This document shows positions 7,231 through 12,801 of a DNA stretch of 15,265 nucleotides, piece by piece (within the stretch, counting starts at the first letter, position 1; each line of letters opens with the position of its first letter). The translations under genes and the position numbers were made by a program. Below the pieces are notes generated by a model. That model was not told the origin of the DNA. It ran no database searches and saw nothing but the letters and a program-made list of their open reading frames with translations. This DNA is from DASPOF01 sp035626155 (GTDB lineage Bacteria; Desulfobacterota; Binatia; Binatales; Binataceae): the NCBI GenBank assembly GCA_035626155.1, contig DASPOF010000075.1, positions 1-15,265 of the forward strand, written 5' to 3'.

Positions 7231-7578
7231 CTATTCGGTCTCGTACTGCTGGCGCATCTGCTGAATCTGCTCGCGCTGCGTCTCGATTTCCTGCTGTTGT
7301 TGCTGGACTTGCGTTTGGGTCTGCTGGTTGGCCGTCTCCTGGTTCTGCATCGCGTTACCGACCGCGAAGCCGGTTCCGCCGCCCAGCACACCGCCGATAA
7401 GTGCGCCGGCCAGCGGATGATGCACAGCCGCGCCGATTAGCGCGCCGGCTCCTGCACCCACCGCGGTACCGCCAAGCGTCCCTTCTTCACGCGTGGAAAG
7501 CGGCTGCCCGCTGCATCCAGCGACGATGAACGAACCCGCAAGCGCAAGTCCCGCGACAACTGACACGTGTTTGCGCAT
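7231..7578 (-). CDS. Glycine-zipper lipoprotein, copy A
   Basis: This is a 115-residue predicted lipoprotein. A signal sequence (residues 1-21) ends in the lipobox VAGC (lipidated Cys22). Ser at +2 predicts outer-membrane sorting if the Lol rule applies. STREEGTLGG (28-37) is followed by a glycine-zipper region (36-74) of small-residue GxxxG-type repeats, as in Rick_17kDa/SlyB-like surface lipoproteins. The tail (77-115) is Gln-rich and coiled-coil-like. It is collinear without gaps with copy B just upstream, 82 of 115 residues identical. The start has AAGGAGG 6 bases upstream, but that site lies in a hairpin (7581-7615). Function is unknown; an envelope structural or stress role is plausible. 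Confidence 0.85.
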   Translation of the reverse strand: MRKHVSVVAGLALAGSFIVAGCSGQPLSTREEGTLGGTAVGAGAGALIGAAVHHPLAGALIGGVLGGGTGFAVGNAMQNQETANQQTQTQVQQQQQEIETQREQIQQMRQQYETE

Positions 7579-7580
7579 AA

Positions 7581-7615
7581 CCCGCCTCCTTACCGAACTA
7601 AGGTACGAAGGCGGG
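7581..7615 (-). promoter_or_regulatory. Hairpin covering the ribosome binding site of copy A
   Basis: CCCGCCT (7581-7587) pairs with AGGCGGG (7609-7615). Inside, TACC (7591-7594) pairs with GGTA (7602-7605) around a 7-base loop. In the minus-strand transcript the 3' arm contains most of the Shine-Dalgarno of the gene starting at 7578. The hairpin could lower translation of copy A relative to copy B. It has no U-tract after it, so termination is less likely. Confidence 0.45.
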
Positions 7616-7637
7616 CGTATTCAGTTTCGTGCTGGTG

Positions 7638-7985
7638 CTATTCGGTCTCGTTCTGCTGCTTGAGCTGCTGAATCTGCTGGCGCTGCTGTTCCAGTTCCTG
7701 TTGCTGCTGCTGCATCTGGGCCTGAGTCTGCTGCTGCTGGGTCTCCTGATTCTGCATCGCGTTGCCTACCGCGAATCCGGTGACGCCGCCCAGAGCGCCG
7801 CCGATGGCTGCGCCCGCGCCCGGAGCGCCAACGGCCGCACCGACAATTGCGCCGGTCGCGGCGCCGATACCCGCACCGCCCAGCGTGCCTTCTTCACGGG
7901 TCGATAGCGGGGAACCCGAGCATCCCGCGAGCAGGAACAGCCCAGCCAGTGCAAGCGTAGCCGTTGCTACTGCATATTTTCGCAT
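7638..7985 (-). CDS. Glycine-zipper lipoprotein, copy B
   Basis: This is the upstream member of a tandem pair, also 115 residues from the ATG at 7985. The frame allows an earlier ATG at 7991, but GAGGAGG directly abuts that codon, whereas it sits 6 bases from the ATG at 7985, and this start makes both copies equal in length. The signal peptide ends LAGC (Cys22) with Ser at +2. The glycine zipper is longer and cleaner than in copy A (GAATGAIVGAAVGAPGAG). The tail is dominated by Gln (QQQQ runs at about 83-113) and ends in NETE, against YETE in copy A. The two genes are 59 bases apart and probably one transcript. Most of the divergence is in the signal peptide and zipper; residues 71-82 are identical. 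Confidence 0.85.
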   Translation of the reverse strand: MRKYAVATATLALAGLFLLAGCSGSPLSTREEGTLGGAGIGAATGAIVGAAVGAPGAGAAIGGALGGVTGFAVGNAMQNQETQQQQTQAQMQQQQQELEQQRQQIQQLKQQNETE

Positions 7986-8674
7986 GATCATCCTCCTCGT
8001 GACGTTACCCGGTCTCGCTTTCCTGTTTCAGTTGTTCGCTGGCGCGAGAAACCCGCGAAAAATTTTAGCAGTTCCGCCGAGCGCGAGCTTCCTCTCCGGC
8101 TGCCAGGTCGAAACCCCTGCGGATATTCTACCCGACGATCGACGGACTTGCATACGGAACAAGAGGCCAGAGCAGAACCGCGATGAGTCCCGCGGCAGCG
8201 CCGCATCCCGGGCCAGTCTTCACGCGGATGCAACGGATTGTCACGAACCTGCAATAGTCGATCGCGATGCGGTCGGGCGAGATCGTATTGCCGGCTGCGC
8301 CGACCGAGTGCCGGGCATCTGCCGCGCAAACCGGCATCGACGCATCGCCGCTGATCGATGGCGGATGTCCGAGCGGGCCGCCGCGTCCCTGGATGTAACC
8401 CTGGTCCCTATGGCAGCGGCGCCACTGGAATCGCGCTCGACTGACCGGATTCGGTTACGAAACCGCAAATCGCCGGAGGCTTGCCGCTTCGAATCGATGT
8501 TTGAATTCGCGCGGATGCCACGCAAGCCCCTATGAACATTGGCTTATATCCGAATCGCCGGATGAAACCTCCGCGTCGATTTAGCGTCTAAGAGTTAGGC
8601 GCGATCATTGCTAACATGGAACACAATGCTCAACTCTCCGGGTGACCTGGCTACCGTAAAAGGCGTGAAACACG
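7986..8674. other. Gene-poor intergenic region
   Basis: No confident gene lies here. The part next to 7985 is the lipoprotein leader; read on the minus strand it has TAAAAT (8062-8067) as a possible -10 with no good -35. GATT-CGGTT (8448-8456) pairs with AACCG and AATC (8461-8471) in a small hairpin. From about 8530 the DNA is less G+C-rich than its surroundings, ahead of the small gene at 8675. A minus-strand frame is open from about 8460 to 8128, with its only ATG at 8337, and ends in a hydrophobic stretch (AGLIAVLLWPLVPYA). It lacks a ribosome site, and I do not call it a gene. Confidence 0.5.
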
Positions 8675-8878
8675 ATGGTTAGTTTAGATGTCGAGGCGGT
8701 GGTGGGGCGGAATTGCCGATTGCTGAAGCCCGTTCGCGATCGCGAGGGGCGCAGTCGGTTCACTGAGAAACCTCGGATCCTGCGCGAGATCGACAATCTG
8801 GAGCGGCGCATGTATCTCGTGCAGTTCGCCGACGGCGCTACCACGTTCCTCTTTCCGGACGAGGTCGTACTCGAATAG
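8675..8878 (+). CDS. Small protein of unknown function
   Basis: I do not recognise a named family. The 67-residue protein is well formed: VVGRNCRLLKPVRDREGRSRFTEKPRILREIDNLERRMYLVQF and then DGATTFLFPDEV. The alternation of hydrophobic and polar residues, with Gly/Asp turns in the second half, suggests a small beta-barrel (SH3-like) fold. There is one Cys (14), no signal peptide and no membrane segment. Only a weak ribosome site (AAAGG, 11 bases upstream) is seen. It stands alone, between the gene-poor region and a convergent Nudix gene. It is real by composition and conserved-looking motifs, but no function can be given. Confidence 0.6.
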   Translation: MVSLDVEAVVGRNCRLLKPVRDREGRSRFTEKPRILREIDNLERRMYLVQFADGATTFLFPDEVVLE

Positions 8879-8997
8879 GTCGAGCGGCTCGCCGGCGGAT
8901 CGAAGCGCAAACCCACTGGGGGCAAATCTGCCCGCTGCCGTGGACCGTCGCCATCGCTCCGACTGCAAACCTTCCACGATTCTCGGCTGGCTCGATG

Positions 8998-9528
8998 CTA
9001 TCGCGGGTTGGCCGCCAGAAAGTCACGCGCACGGTAGAGCGCCGCGATCGTCTTCGCATCCACGATTTCGCCCCGCGCGATCATGGCGAATGTCTCTTCG
9101 AACGGGATGCGGCGCACGCGGATGACCTCGTCGTGATCGAGCGCGCCGCCTCCCGTGGTGAGGTCGCGCGCGAGGTAGAGCTCGATACGCTCATCGCAGA
9201 AGCTCGGGATCGTGACAATCGATCCGAGATGGTCCCATCGCCCGGCCGCCAGCGCGGCCTCCTCGCCCAGCTCGCGCCGCGCGCACGCATCGGCATCCTC
9301 GCCCGCGTTTCTGCATCCCGCGGGAATCTCCCACATCCACCCTCCGATCGCGTGCCGCCACTGCGAGAGCATCACGACCGTCCCGTCGCGATCGAGCGCG
9401 ACGGCCGCCGCCGCCCCGGGATGGCGGACGATCGCGAGGTCCACCTCGACTCCGTTGGGGAGCGAGGCGGTTTCCACTCCGAGGTCAACGACCCCGAGCT
9501 TGAGCACGGGCCGGCGGATCTTGGTCAT
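8998..9528 (-). CDS. Nudix hydrolase, ADP-ribose pyrophosphatase-like
   Basis: The 176-residue Nudix protein resembles the NudF/ADP-ribose pyrophosphatase group, which cleaves ADP-ribose or similar nucleoside diphosphate derivatives to AMP and sugar phosphate. The N-terminal strands carry VDLAIVRHPGAAAAVAL and the QWRHAIGGWMWEIPAG approach typical of that group (about 29-71). The Nudix box is Gly71-x5-Glu77-x7-Arg85-Glu86-Leu87-x-Glu89-Glu90, so the metal ligands are complete. The consensus glycine after the EE pair is Ala92. After it, PSFCDERIELYLARDL matches the family's dimer/substrate region. The ATG at 9528 has no clear ribosome site. It is divergent from the DsbA-like gene; substrate is uncertain. 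Confidence 0.87.
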   Translation of the reverse strand: MTKIRRPVLKLGVVDLGVETASLPNGVEVDLAIVRHPGAAAAVALDRDGTVVMLSQWRHAIGGWMWEIPAGCRNAGEDADACARRELGEEAALAAGRWDHLGSIVTIPSFCDERIELYLARDLTTGGGALDHDEVIRVRRIPFEETFAMIARGEIVDAKTIAALYRARDFLAANPR

Positions 9529-9635
9529 GGGTCACAGGATGCGGTTTTGGAGCAGCGCGGCGCAAGCGATTGCGAATTGCGCGGCGAGCAGAAACGCGCC
9601 AAGATTCCGGTCGGCCTGGCGCCAAGCGGCTGCAT

Positions 9636-10241
9636 ATGCCTGCGATCCTGATTCCCATCTACTTCGATTACGCATCGACGCTCTGTTACATCGCCTGGCG
9701 AATCGTGCGCGAGCTTGAGCCCGAACTCGGATTCGAGGCGCTCTGGAAGGGCATACCCATATCGCTTCGCGATTACCGCGCGAAGGCGGGCCGGGAGTTC
9801 GGCGAAAGAGAGCGTCAGAAGGTGATCATGGTCGTTGCGGAGACCGGGGTTCCGGTCGTCCCGCCGGCCAGATGGCTCGACTCCGTGGCGGCAATCGAAG
9901 GTGCGGAGCTTGCGCGCGAGGCTGCGGTCTTCAGGGCATACCACGACGCGGTTTTCCGGGCCGCATTCGAGGAGCGCCGCGATATCGCATTGCTCGACGT
10001 GCTTGGCGAGATCGCCGAGCGCGCCGGGATGGAGCGGGCGCGATTTGAGGCCGATATCAAAAGCCGGCGGATGGCCCCGCGAATCGAGGAGCACAAGCGC
10101 GAGGCGGACGAGTTTTCGGCGCTTGGCTATCCGACGTTCATCCTCGGCGATTTTCCGCTCACCGGAATCCAGCCGATCGAGACGATGCGCATGGTGCTGA
10201 AGCGATTCATCACCCAGCGCCTCGCCGAGCCCCAGGCGTAA
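9636..10241 (+). CDS. DsbA/FrnE-like thioredoxin-fold protein
   Basis: The 201-residue protein has the thioredoxin fold with the helical insertion seen in DsbA, FrnE and 2-hydroxychromene-2-carboxylate isomerase. IPIYFDYASTLCYIAWR (6-22) is the first strand and active-site helix, and GYPTFILGDFPLTG (164-177) carries the cis-proline (Pro166) and the last strands. The active-site position reads S14-T-L-C17 where oxidoreductases have CxxC, so one thiol only. No signal peptide is seen, so it is likely cytoplasmic. The ATG at 9636 is chosen because upstream codons in the frame are not family-like. It may be a glutathione- or thiol-dependent isomerase/transferase rather than a disulfide oxidase; the specific reaction is unknown. 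Confidence 0.8.
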   Translation: MPAILIPIYFDYASTLCYIAWRIVRELEPELGFEALWKGIPISLRDYRAKAGREFGERERQKVIMVVAETGVPVVPPARWLDSVAAIEGAELAREAAVFRAYHDAVFRAAFEERRDIALLDVLGEIAERAGMERARFEADIKSRRMAPRIEEHKREADEFSALGYPTFILGDFPLTGIQPIETMRMVLKRFITQRLAEPQA

Positions 10242-10245
10242 CGCA

Positions 10246-10281
10246 CCTCGCTAGCGCGAGAGGAACACCGGGCAGCGCGCG
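10246..10281. repeat. 36-bp direct repeat, distal copy (duplicated uspA 3' end)
   Basis: This copy is identical base for base to 10428-10463. It lies 4 bases after the DsbA-like stop codon, 182 bases from the copy that forms the end of uspA. Read on the minus strand it would encode the last nine UspA residues and stop codon, but it has no gene body. It contains CTCGC-TAGC-GCGAG (10247-10260), a small inverted repeat. Confidence 0.95.
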
Positions 10282-10427
10282 CCTCTTTTTCTTTCCCTGC
10301 CCCCGCATTCAGTTGCAGGGGAAGGTTAGGAAGGGGGTGCTGATTCCTGGCGCTATCCCTGAATATCAGAGTACGACCCCCCACCCGCGCGTCACGGATG
10401 CTGCAGAACAAACCGGCAGCAGACTCG
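10282..10427. mobile_element. 146-bp hairpin-rich insert between the direct repeats
   Basis: The segment is non-coding and highly structured. Hairpin 1 pairs CCCTGC (10295-10300) with GCAGGG (10315-10320), extended past a bulge by CTTT and AAGG. Hairpin 2 pairs GGGGGT (10333-10338) with ACCCCC (10376-10381) and CTGATTC (10340-10346) with GAATATCAG (10361-10369). Hairpin 3 pairs TGCTGC (10399-10404) with GCAGCA (10416-10421). The GAAGGTTAGGAAGGGGGT motif resembles G-rich interspersed (REP-type) repeats seen in many high-GC genomes. It may be a small non-autonomous element or deletion remnant of a larger insertion. No transposase or integrase is present. Confidence 0.4.
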
Positions 10428-10463
10428 CCTCGCTAGCGCGAGAGGAACACCGGGCAGCGCGCG
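10428..10463. repeat. 36-bp direct repeat, proximal copy (3' end of uspA)
   Basis: This copy contains UspA codons 270-278, the TAG stop (10433-10435 on the minus strand) and 5 bases beyond, identical to 10246-10281. Duplication of a gene's 3' end with the reading frame kept intact is the usual pattern at attachment sites of site-specific integrases. A simple duplication could also produce it. Confidence 0.95.
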
Positions 10464-11269
10464 TTGCGCAGCACATATTCGGTCGTCGAGCCGATCACCA
10501 TCTCGATTATGCGGCTATGGCCGTATGCGCCGATAAAAAGCAGGTCGGTATCGTGCTCCTTGATGAAGCGGTTGATTTCCTCGTTGGCGTGGCCGGCGAG
10601 CAGGTGGAAGGTGGCGGCGGGGCGGTAGGGTTCGAGATACTTTCGCGCTTCATCGAGCGTGCGTTCGCCGAGTTTGGGGTCGCGCGCGACGGTCACGACC
10701 GTCACCGGGATGCCGAATCCGCTGGCGAATTCCGCCGCCGCTCGCATCGCGCGCGATGACCGTTCGCTGCCATCGTAGGCGAGCACGGGGCTGGTGATCT
10801 CGCGAAACTTAAGCGGCGAGATAAATACCGGCCGCGGACACTTGCGCGCGACACTTTCCGCCGTGGAGCCCAACAGGCCGGTGGAGAAGCCCTCGTTCAT
10901 CCCGCGATGGCCGATCATCACCAGGTCTGCGCTCTTGGCCCGCTCGCAAATCTGGTTGGGCACGATTCCCATGTCGAGGACGGTCTCGACCGGGAGTTTC
11001 TCGCGCCGCGCCTCCTCGGCGAACCGATCGAGGACCTCGCGCCCGCGCGCGGTGAGCACCTCGCGCATCTTGGAGGAAAAATCCAGATATGGTTCAAGTC
11101 CGAGCGAACCTGATATATCATGGAAAAACGACCCTTCGATCGAGACGATATCGACGACGTGAAGCCCGATGAGACTGGCTCCCAACCGATGCGCGATGTA
11201 AAAGGCGTATGCCTGCGCGTTGCGGGAATGTTCGGAGGTATCGATGCCGACCAGGAGTTTTTTGATCAA
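10433..11269 (-). CDS. Universal stress protein with two UspA domains
   Basis: The product is a 278-residue tandem UspA protein. Domain 1 (about 3-151) has VGIDTSEHS with Asp10 and a nucleotide loop G120-x2-G123 then GST (134-136), one residue longer than consensus. Domain 2 (about 160-277) has LAYDGSERS with Asp166 and a consensus loop, Gly247-x2-Gly250-x9-Gly260-Ser261. ATP binding is therefore likely, at least in domain 2. Such proteins act in stress survival; targets are not predictable. The start is a TTG at 11269 with GGAGG 8 bases upstream and no better ATG in frame. The last 31 coding bases lie in a 36-bp direct repeat. It is divergent from the gene at 11332, 62 bases away. Confidence 0.9.
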   Translation of the reverse strand: MIKKLLVGIDTSEHSRNAQAYAFYIAHRLGASLIGLHVVDIVSIEGSFFHDISGSLGLEPYLDFSSKMREVLTARGREVLDRFAEEARREKLPVETVLDMGIVPNQICERAKSADLVMIGHRGMNEGFSTGLLGSTAESVARKCPRPVFISPLKFREITSPVLAYDGSERSSRAMRAAAEFASGFGIPVTVVTVARDPKLGERTLDEARKYLEPYRPAATFHLLAGHANEEINRFIKEHDTDLLFIGAYGHSRIIEMVIGSTTEYVLRNARCPVFLSR

Positions 11270-11331
11270 CGGCCTGACCTCCGTCTAGGCTTCCGCGGTA
11301 TCACGGGCCGCGGGGATGCCTCAAGAGGGTA

Positions 11332-11625
11332 ATGAGCGAGCAAAAGGAATCGCGGTTGCTTAGCCTGGTCGAGGAACTGGCCGAGGCCGCGGTGCGCCTG
11401 GGCCTGGAAGTCAGGCGCGAGAAGATCCTGCGGGAGGTCGGCTATCGCGCGCGCGGCGGCGCATGCCGCCTTCATGAGAAGGATCTCGTGATTCTCGACC
11501 GCGAGCAGCCCGCCTCCGAGCAGCTCGAAGTATTGGCCGAGGCGCTCCGCTCGCGCGACCTCGAATCGGTCTATCTTTCACCCGCCGCGCGGCGGATGAT
11601 CCAGGCTCAATCCGGGCAACCCTAG
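11332..11625 (+). CDS. Small protein of unknown function upstream of fur-like gene
   Basis: The 97-residue soluble protein has no family name I can give. An N-terminal helix (SRLLSLVEELAEAAVRLGLEV, about 7-27) is followed by a likely beta-rich centre, GGACRLHEKDLVILDREQP (42-60), a second helix (ASEQLEVLAEALRSRDLE) and VYLSPAARRMI near the end. There is one Cys (45), no membrane segment and no signal peptide. A ribosome site, AAGAGGG, lies just upstream of the ATG. The Fur-family gene starts 9 bases after its stop, so they are probably co-transcribed and perhaps functionally tied to metal or peroxide response; that link rests only on position. Confidence 0.72.
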   Translation: MSEQKESRLLSLVEELAEAAVRLGLEVRREKILREVGYRARGGACRLHEKDLVILDREQPASEQLEVLAEALRSRDLESVYLSPAARRMIQAQSGQP

Positions 11626-11633
11626 GTGCCGCG

Positions 11634-12137
11634 ATGCCGCGCGCCGACGTAGAGGCAGGAACCGGCCGCACGATTTTCGACCGTAAGCCGCAGGTCAACA
11701 CCGACGAGCGGATGACGACCTTCCATGCGCGCCTGAAAGATCGCAATCTCAAATCCACCGCACAGCGCGATGATATCGCGCGCGTGTTCTTCGAGTTCGG
11801 CCGCCACATAAGCGCCGAGGAGCTTTACAACGAGGTCAAGAAGGTCAGCCCGCACGTCGGGTATGCCACGATCTACCGCACGCTTCGGCTGCTGAAGGAA
11901 TGCGAGCTGCTGCAGGAGCGCCACTTCGATGACGGGCAGGCGCGCTACGAGGCGGTCGCCGAGCGCCATCACGACCATTTCATCTGCGAACGATGCGGCA
12001 AGATCATCGAGTTCGAAAACGAGGGAATCGAACGCTTGCAGCAGGTCGTCGCACGCCAGCTCAAGGCCGAACTCCACCGCCATAAGATGGAGCTTTACGG
12101 GAGCTGTGCGGATTGTCTCAGGCGCGAGGGCGCATGA
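11634..12137 (+). CDS. Fur-family metal-responsive transcriptional regulator
   Basis: The protein is a Fur-type regulator with an N-terminal winged helix (about 33-90; KSTAQRDDIARVFF and recognition helix VGYATIYRTLRLL) and a C-terminal metal-binding dimerisation domain. The structural zinc site is Cys118-x2-Cys121 plus Cys158-x2-Cys161. HHDH (112-115) with the downstream Glu and His residues would form the regulatory site. From the ATG at 11634 it has 167 residues; Met27 (ATG at 11712) would give 141, closer to classical Fur length and beginning at the first conserved helix, so it may be the true start. Iron (Fur), zinc (Zur), manganese or peroxide (PerR) specificity cannot be decided. No obvious Fur box is seen nearby. 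Confidence 0.9.
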   Translation: MPRADVEAGTGRTIFDRKPQVNTDERMTTFHARLKDRNLKSTAQRDDIARVFFEFGRHISAEELYNEVKKVSPHVGYATIYRTLRLLKECELLQERHFDDGQARYEAVAERHHDHFICERCGKIIEFENEGIERLQQVVARQLKAELHRHKMELYGSCADCLRREGA

Positions 12138-12207
12138 ACCGCGCCCGGCGTTGCGTATCCCGGCGCGCGATCGAGCCGGCTGCTTGCGCAAGCGTATCGG
12201 GCAACCC

Positions 12208-12462
12208 GTGAAGCACGCGGGGCAGCGCGCTCTCAATCAACTCGAGCCGGTCCTCGTCCTGCTGCGCAATCTGCCCGGGCTCAAGGAGCGCAAGCGCGGC
12301 CTATTCGACCACGCCGGCAGGGCATTCCTGCATTTTCACGAAGATCCCGCCGGGTTCTTTGCCGATCTCAGGGTCGGCGATGACTTCGTCCGCCTTCCGG
12401 TGAACTCGAAGCGGGAAATCGCGATGCTCGTGCGCCAAGCGAGGCGCGCGGTGGAGGCCTGA
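12208..12462 (+). CDS. Small protein of unknown function after fur-like gene
   Basis: The 84-residue protein is called from GTG at 12208; a TTG at 12184 is an alternative, and no in-frame ATG fits. The protein-like core is LEPVLVLLRNLPGLKERKRG (12-31), then FLHFHEDPAG (40-49), FADLRVGDDFVRLPVN (51-66) and a terminal helix. This looks like a compact alpha/beta domain with a His-x-His (42, 44). I recognise no named family, although the FHEDP...ADLR pattern recalls small domains of putative luciferase-like annotation. The start region has no ribosome site. It is 70 bases after the Fur stop, on the same strand, and abuts the convergent zinc-ribbon gene by 2 bases. Confidence 0.6.
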   Translation: MKHAGQRALNQLEPVLVLLRNLPGLKERKRGLFDHAGRAFLHFHEDPAGFFADLRVGDDFVRLPVNSKREIAMLVRQARRAVEA

Positions 12463-12464
12463 CG

Positions 12465-12707
12465 TCAGCGGCGCTGCCCGCGCGGCTCTGAGCGCCGCCC
12501 GGCCCGCGATTCAGCACCCAGGCGCGCCAGCATCTCGGGGCCTGCACGATGGCGGCCCTTCATGTCGGCGCCGCAGTGAGGGCAGTTGATGTCCTGCCAT
12601 CGTACGATTCGCCCGCAGGACGGACAGCGGTAACGCCGCCGGCCGGCCCACCAGAGTCCGAGCGCGGTCAGCGCAACCATCGCAAGGCCGATTATGATCC
12701 GGAGCAC
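12465..12707 (-). CDS. Single-pass membrane protein with zinc ribbon
   Basis: The 80-residue protein starts at a GTG (12707) preceded by GGAG 9 bases upstream. An ATG at 12773 in the same frame would add 22 Gly/Arg-rich residues and overlap a hairpin, so it is less likely. Residues 3-21 are one transmembrane segment (RIIIGLAMVALTALGLWWA). A zinc ribbon follows: Cys28-x2-Cys31 and Cys42-x2-Cys45 (CPSC, CPHC). The tail (50-80) is basic and probably disordered. By the positive-inside rule the ribbon should face the cytoplasm. It lies 94 bases downstream of sppA on the same strand. It may be a scaffold or partner of a membrane protease, but that is only positional. Confidence 0.7.
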   Translation of the reverse strand: MLRIIIGLAMVALTALGLWWAGRRRYRCPSCGRIVRWQDINCPHCGADMKGRHRAGPEMLARLGAESRAGRRSEPRGQRR

Positions 12708-12760
12708 GGAAAATTCTCCGTGACCATTTTCAGGCGATCGTCCGCCGCCGCGCAAGCGAC

Positions 12761-12787
12761 CGGGCCGGCCCATTCGCGCCCGGCCCG
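12761..12787 (-). terminator. Strong hairpin just downstream of sppA
   Basis: CGGGCCGG (12761-12768) pairs with CCGGCCCG (12780-12787), 8 G-C pairs with an 11-base loop, beginning 14 bases after the sppA stop. There is no U-tract, so it may be a factor-assisted terminator or an mRNA 3' stabiliser that lets part of the transcript continue into the zinc-ribbon gene. Confidence 0.35.
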
Positions 12788-12801
12788 CGCCGCCTGCACA
12801 G

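Noticed and set aside
7762..8535. 257-codon plus-strand open frame
   Set aside because: It begins antisense to a lipoprotein gene and continues as low-complexity Arg/Ala-rich sequence with no ribosome site.
8911..8940. Terminator between the small gene and the Nudix gene
   Set aside because: Only a 5-bp stem (GGGCA/TGCCC) without a T-run is present, too weak to call.
10246..10463. Start of a CRISPR array
   Set aside because: There are only two repeats, 146 bp apart, one of them being the coding end of uspA, and no cas genes are present.
12134..12211. Short ATG frame overlapping the Fur stop as ATGA
   Set aside because: It ends after 25 codons with no protein-like pattern; the following GTG frame at 12208 is the better gene.
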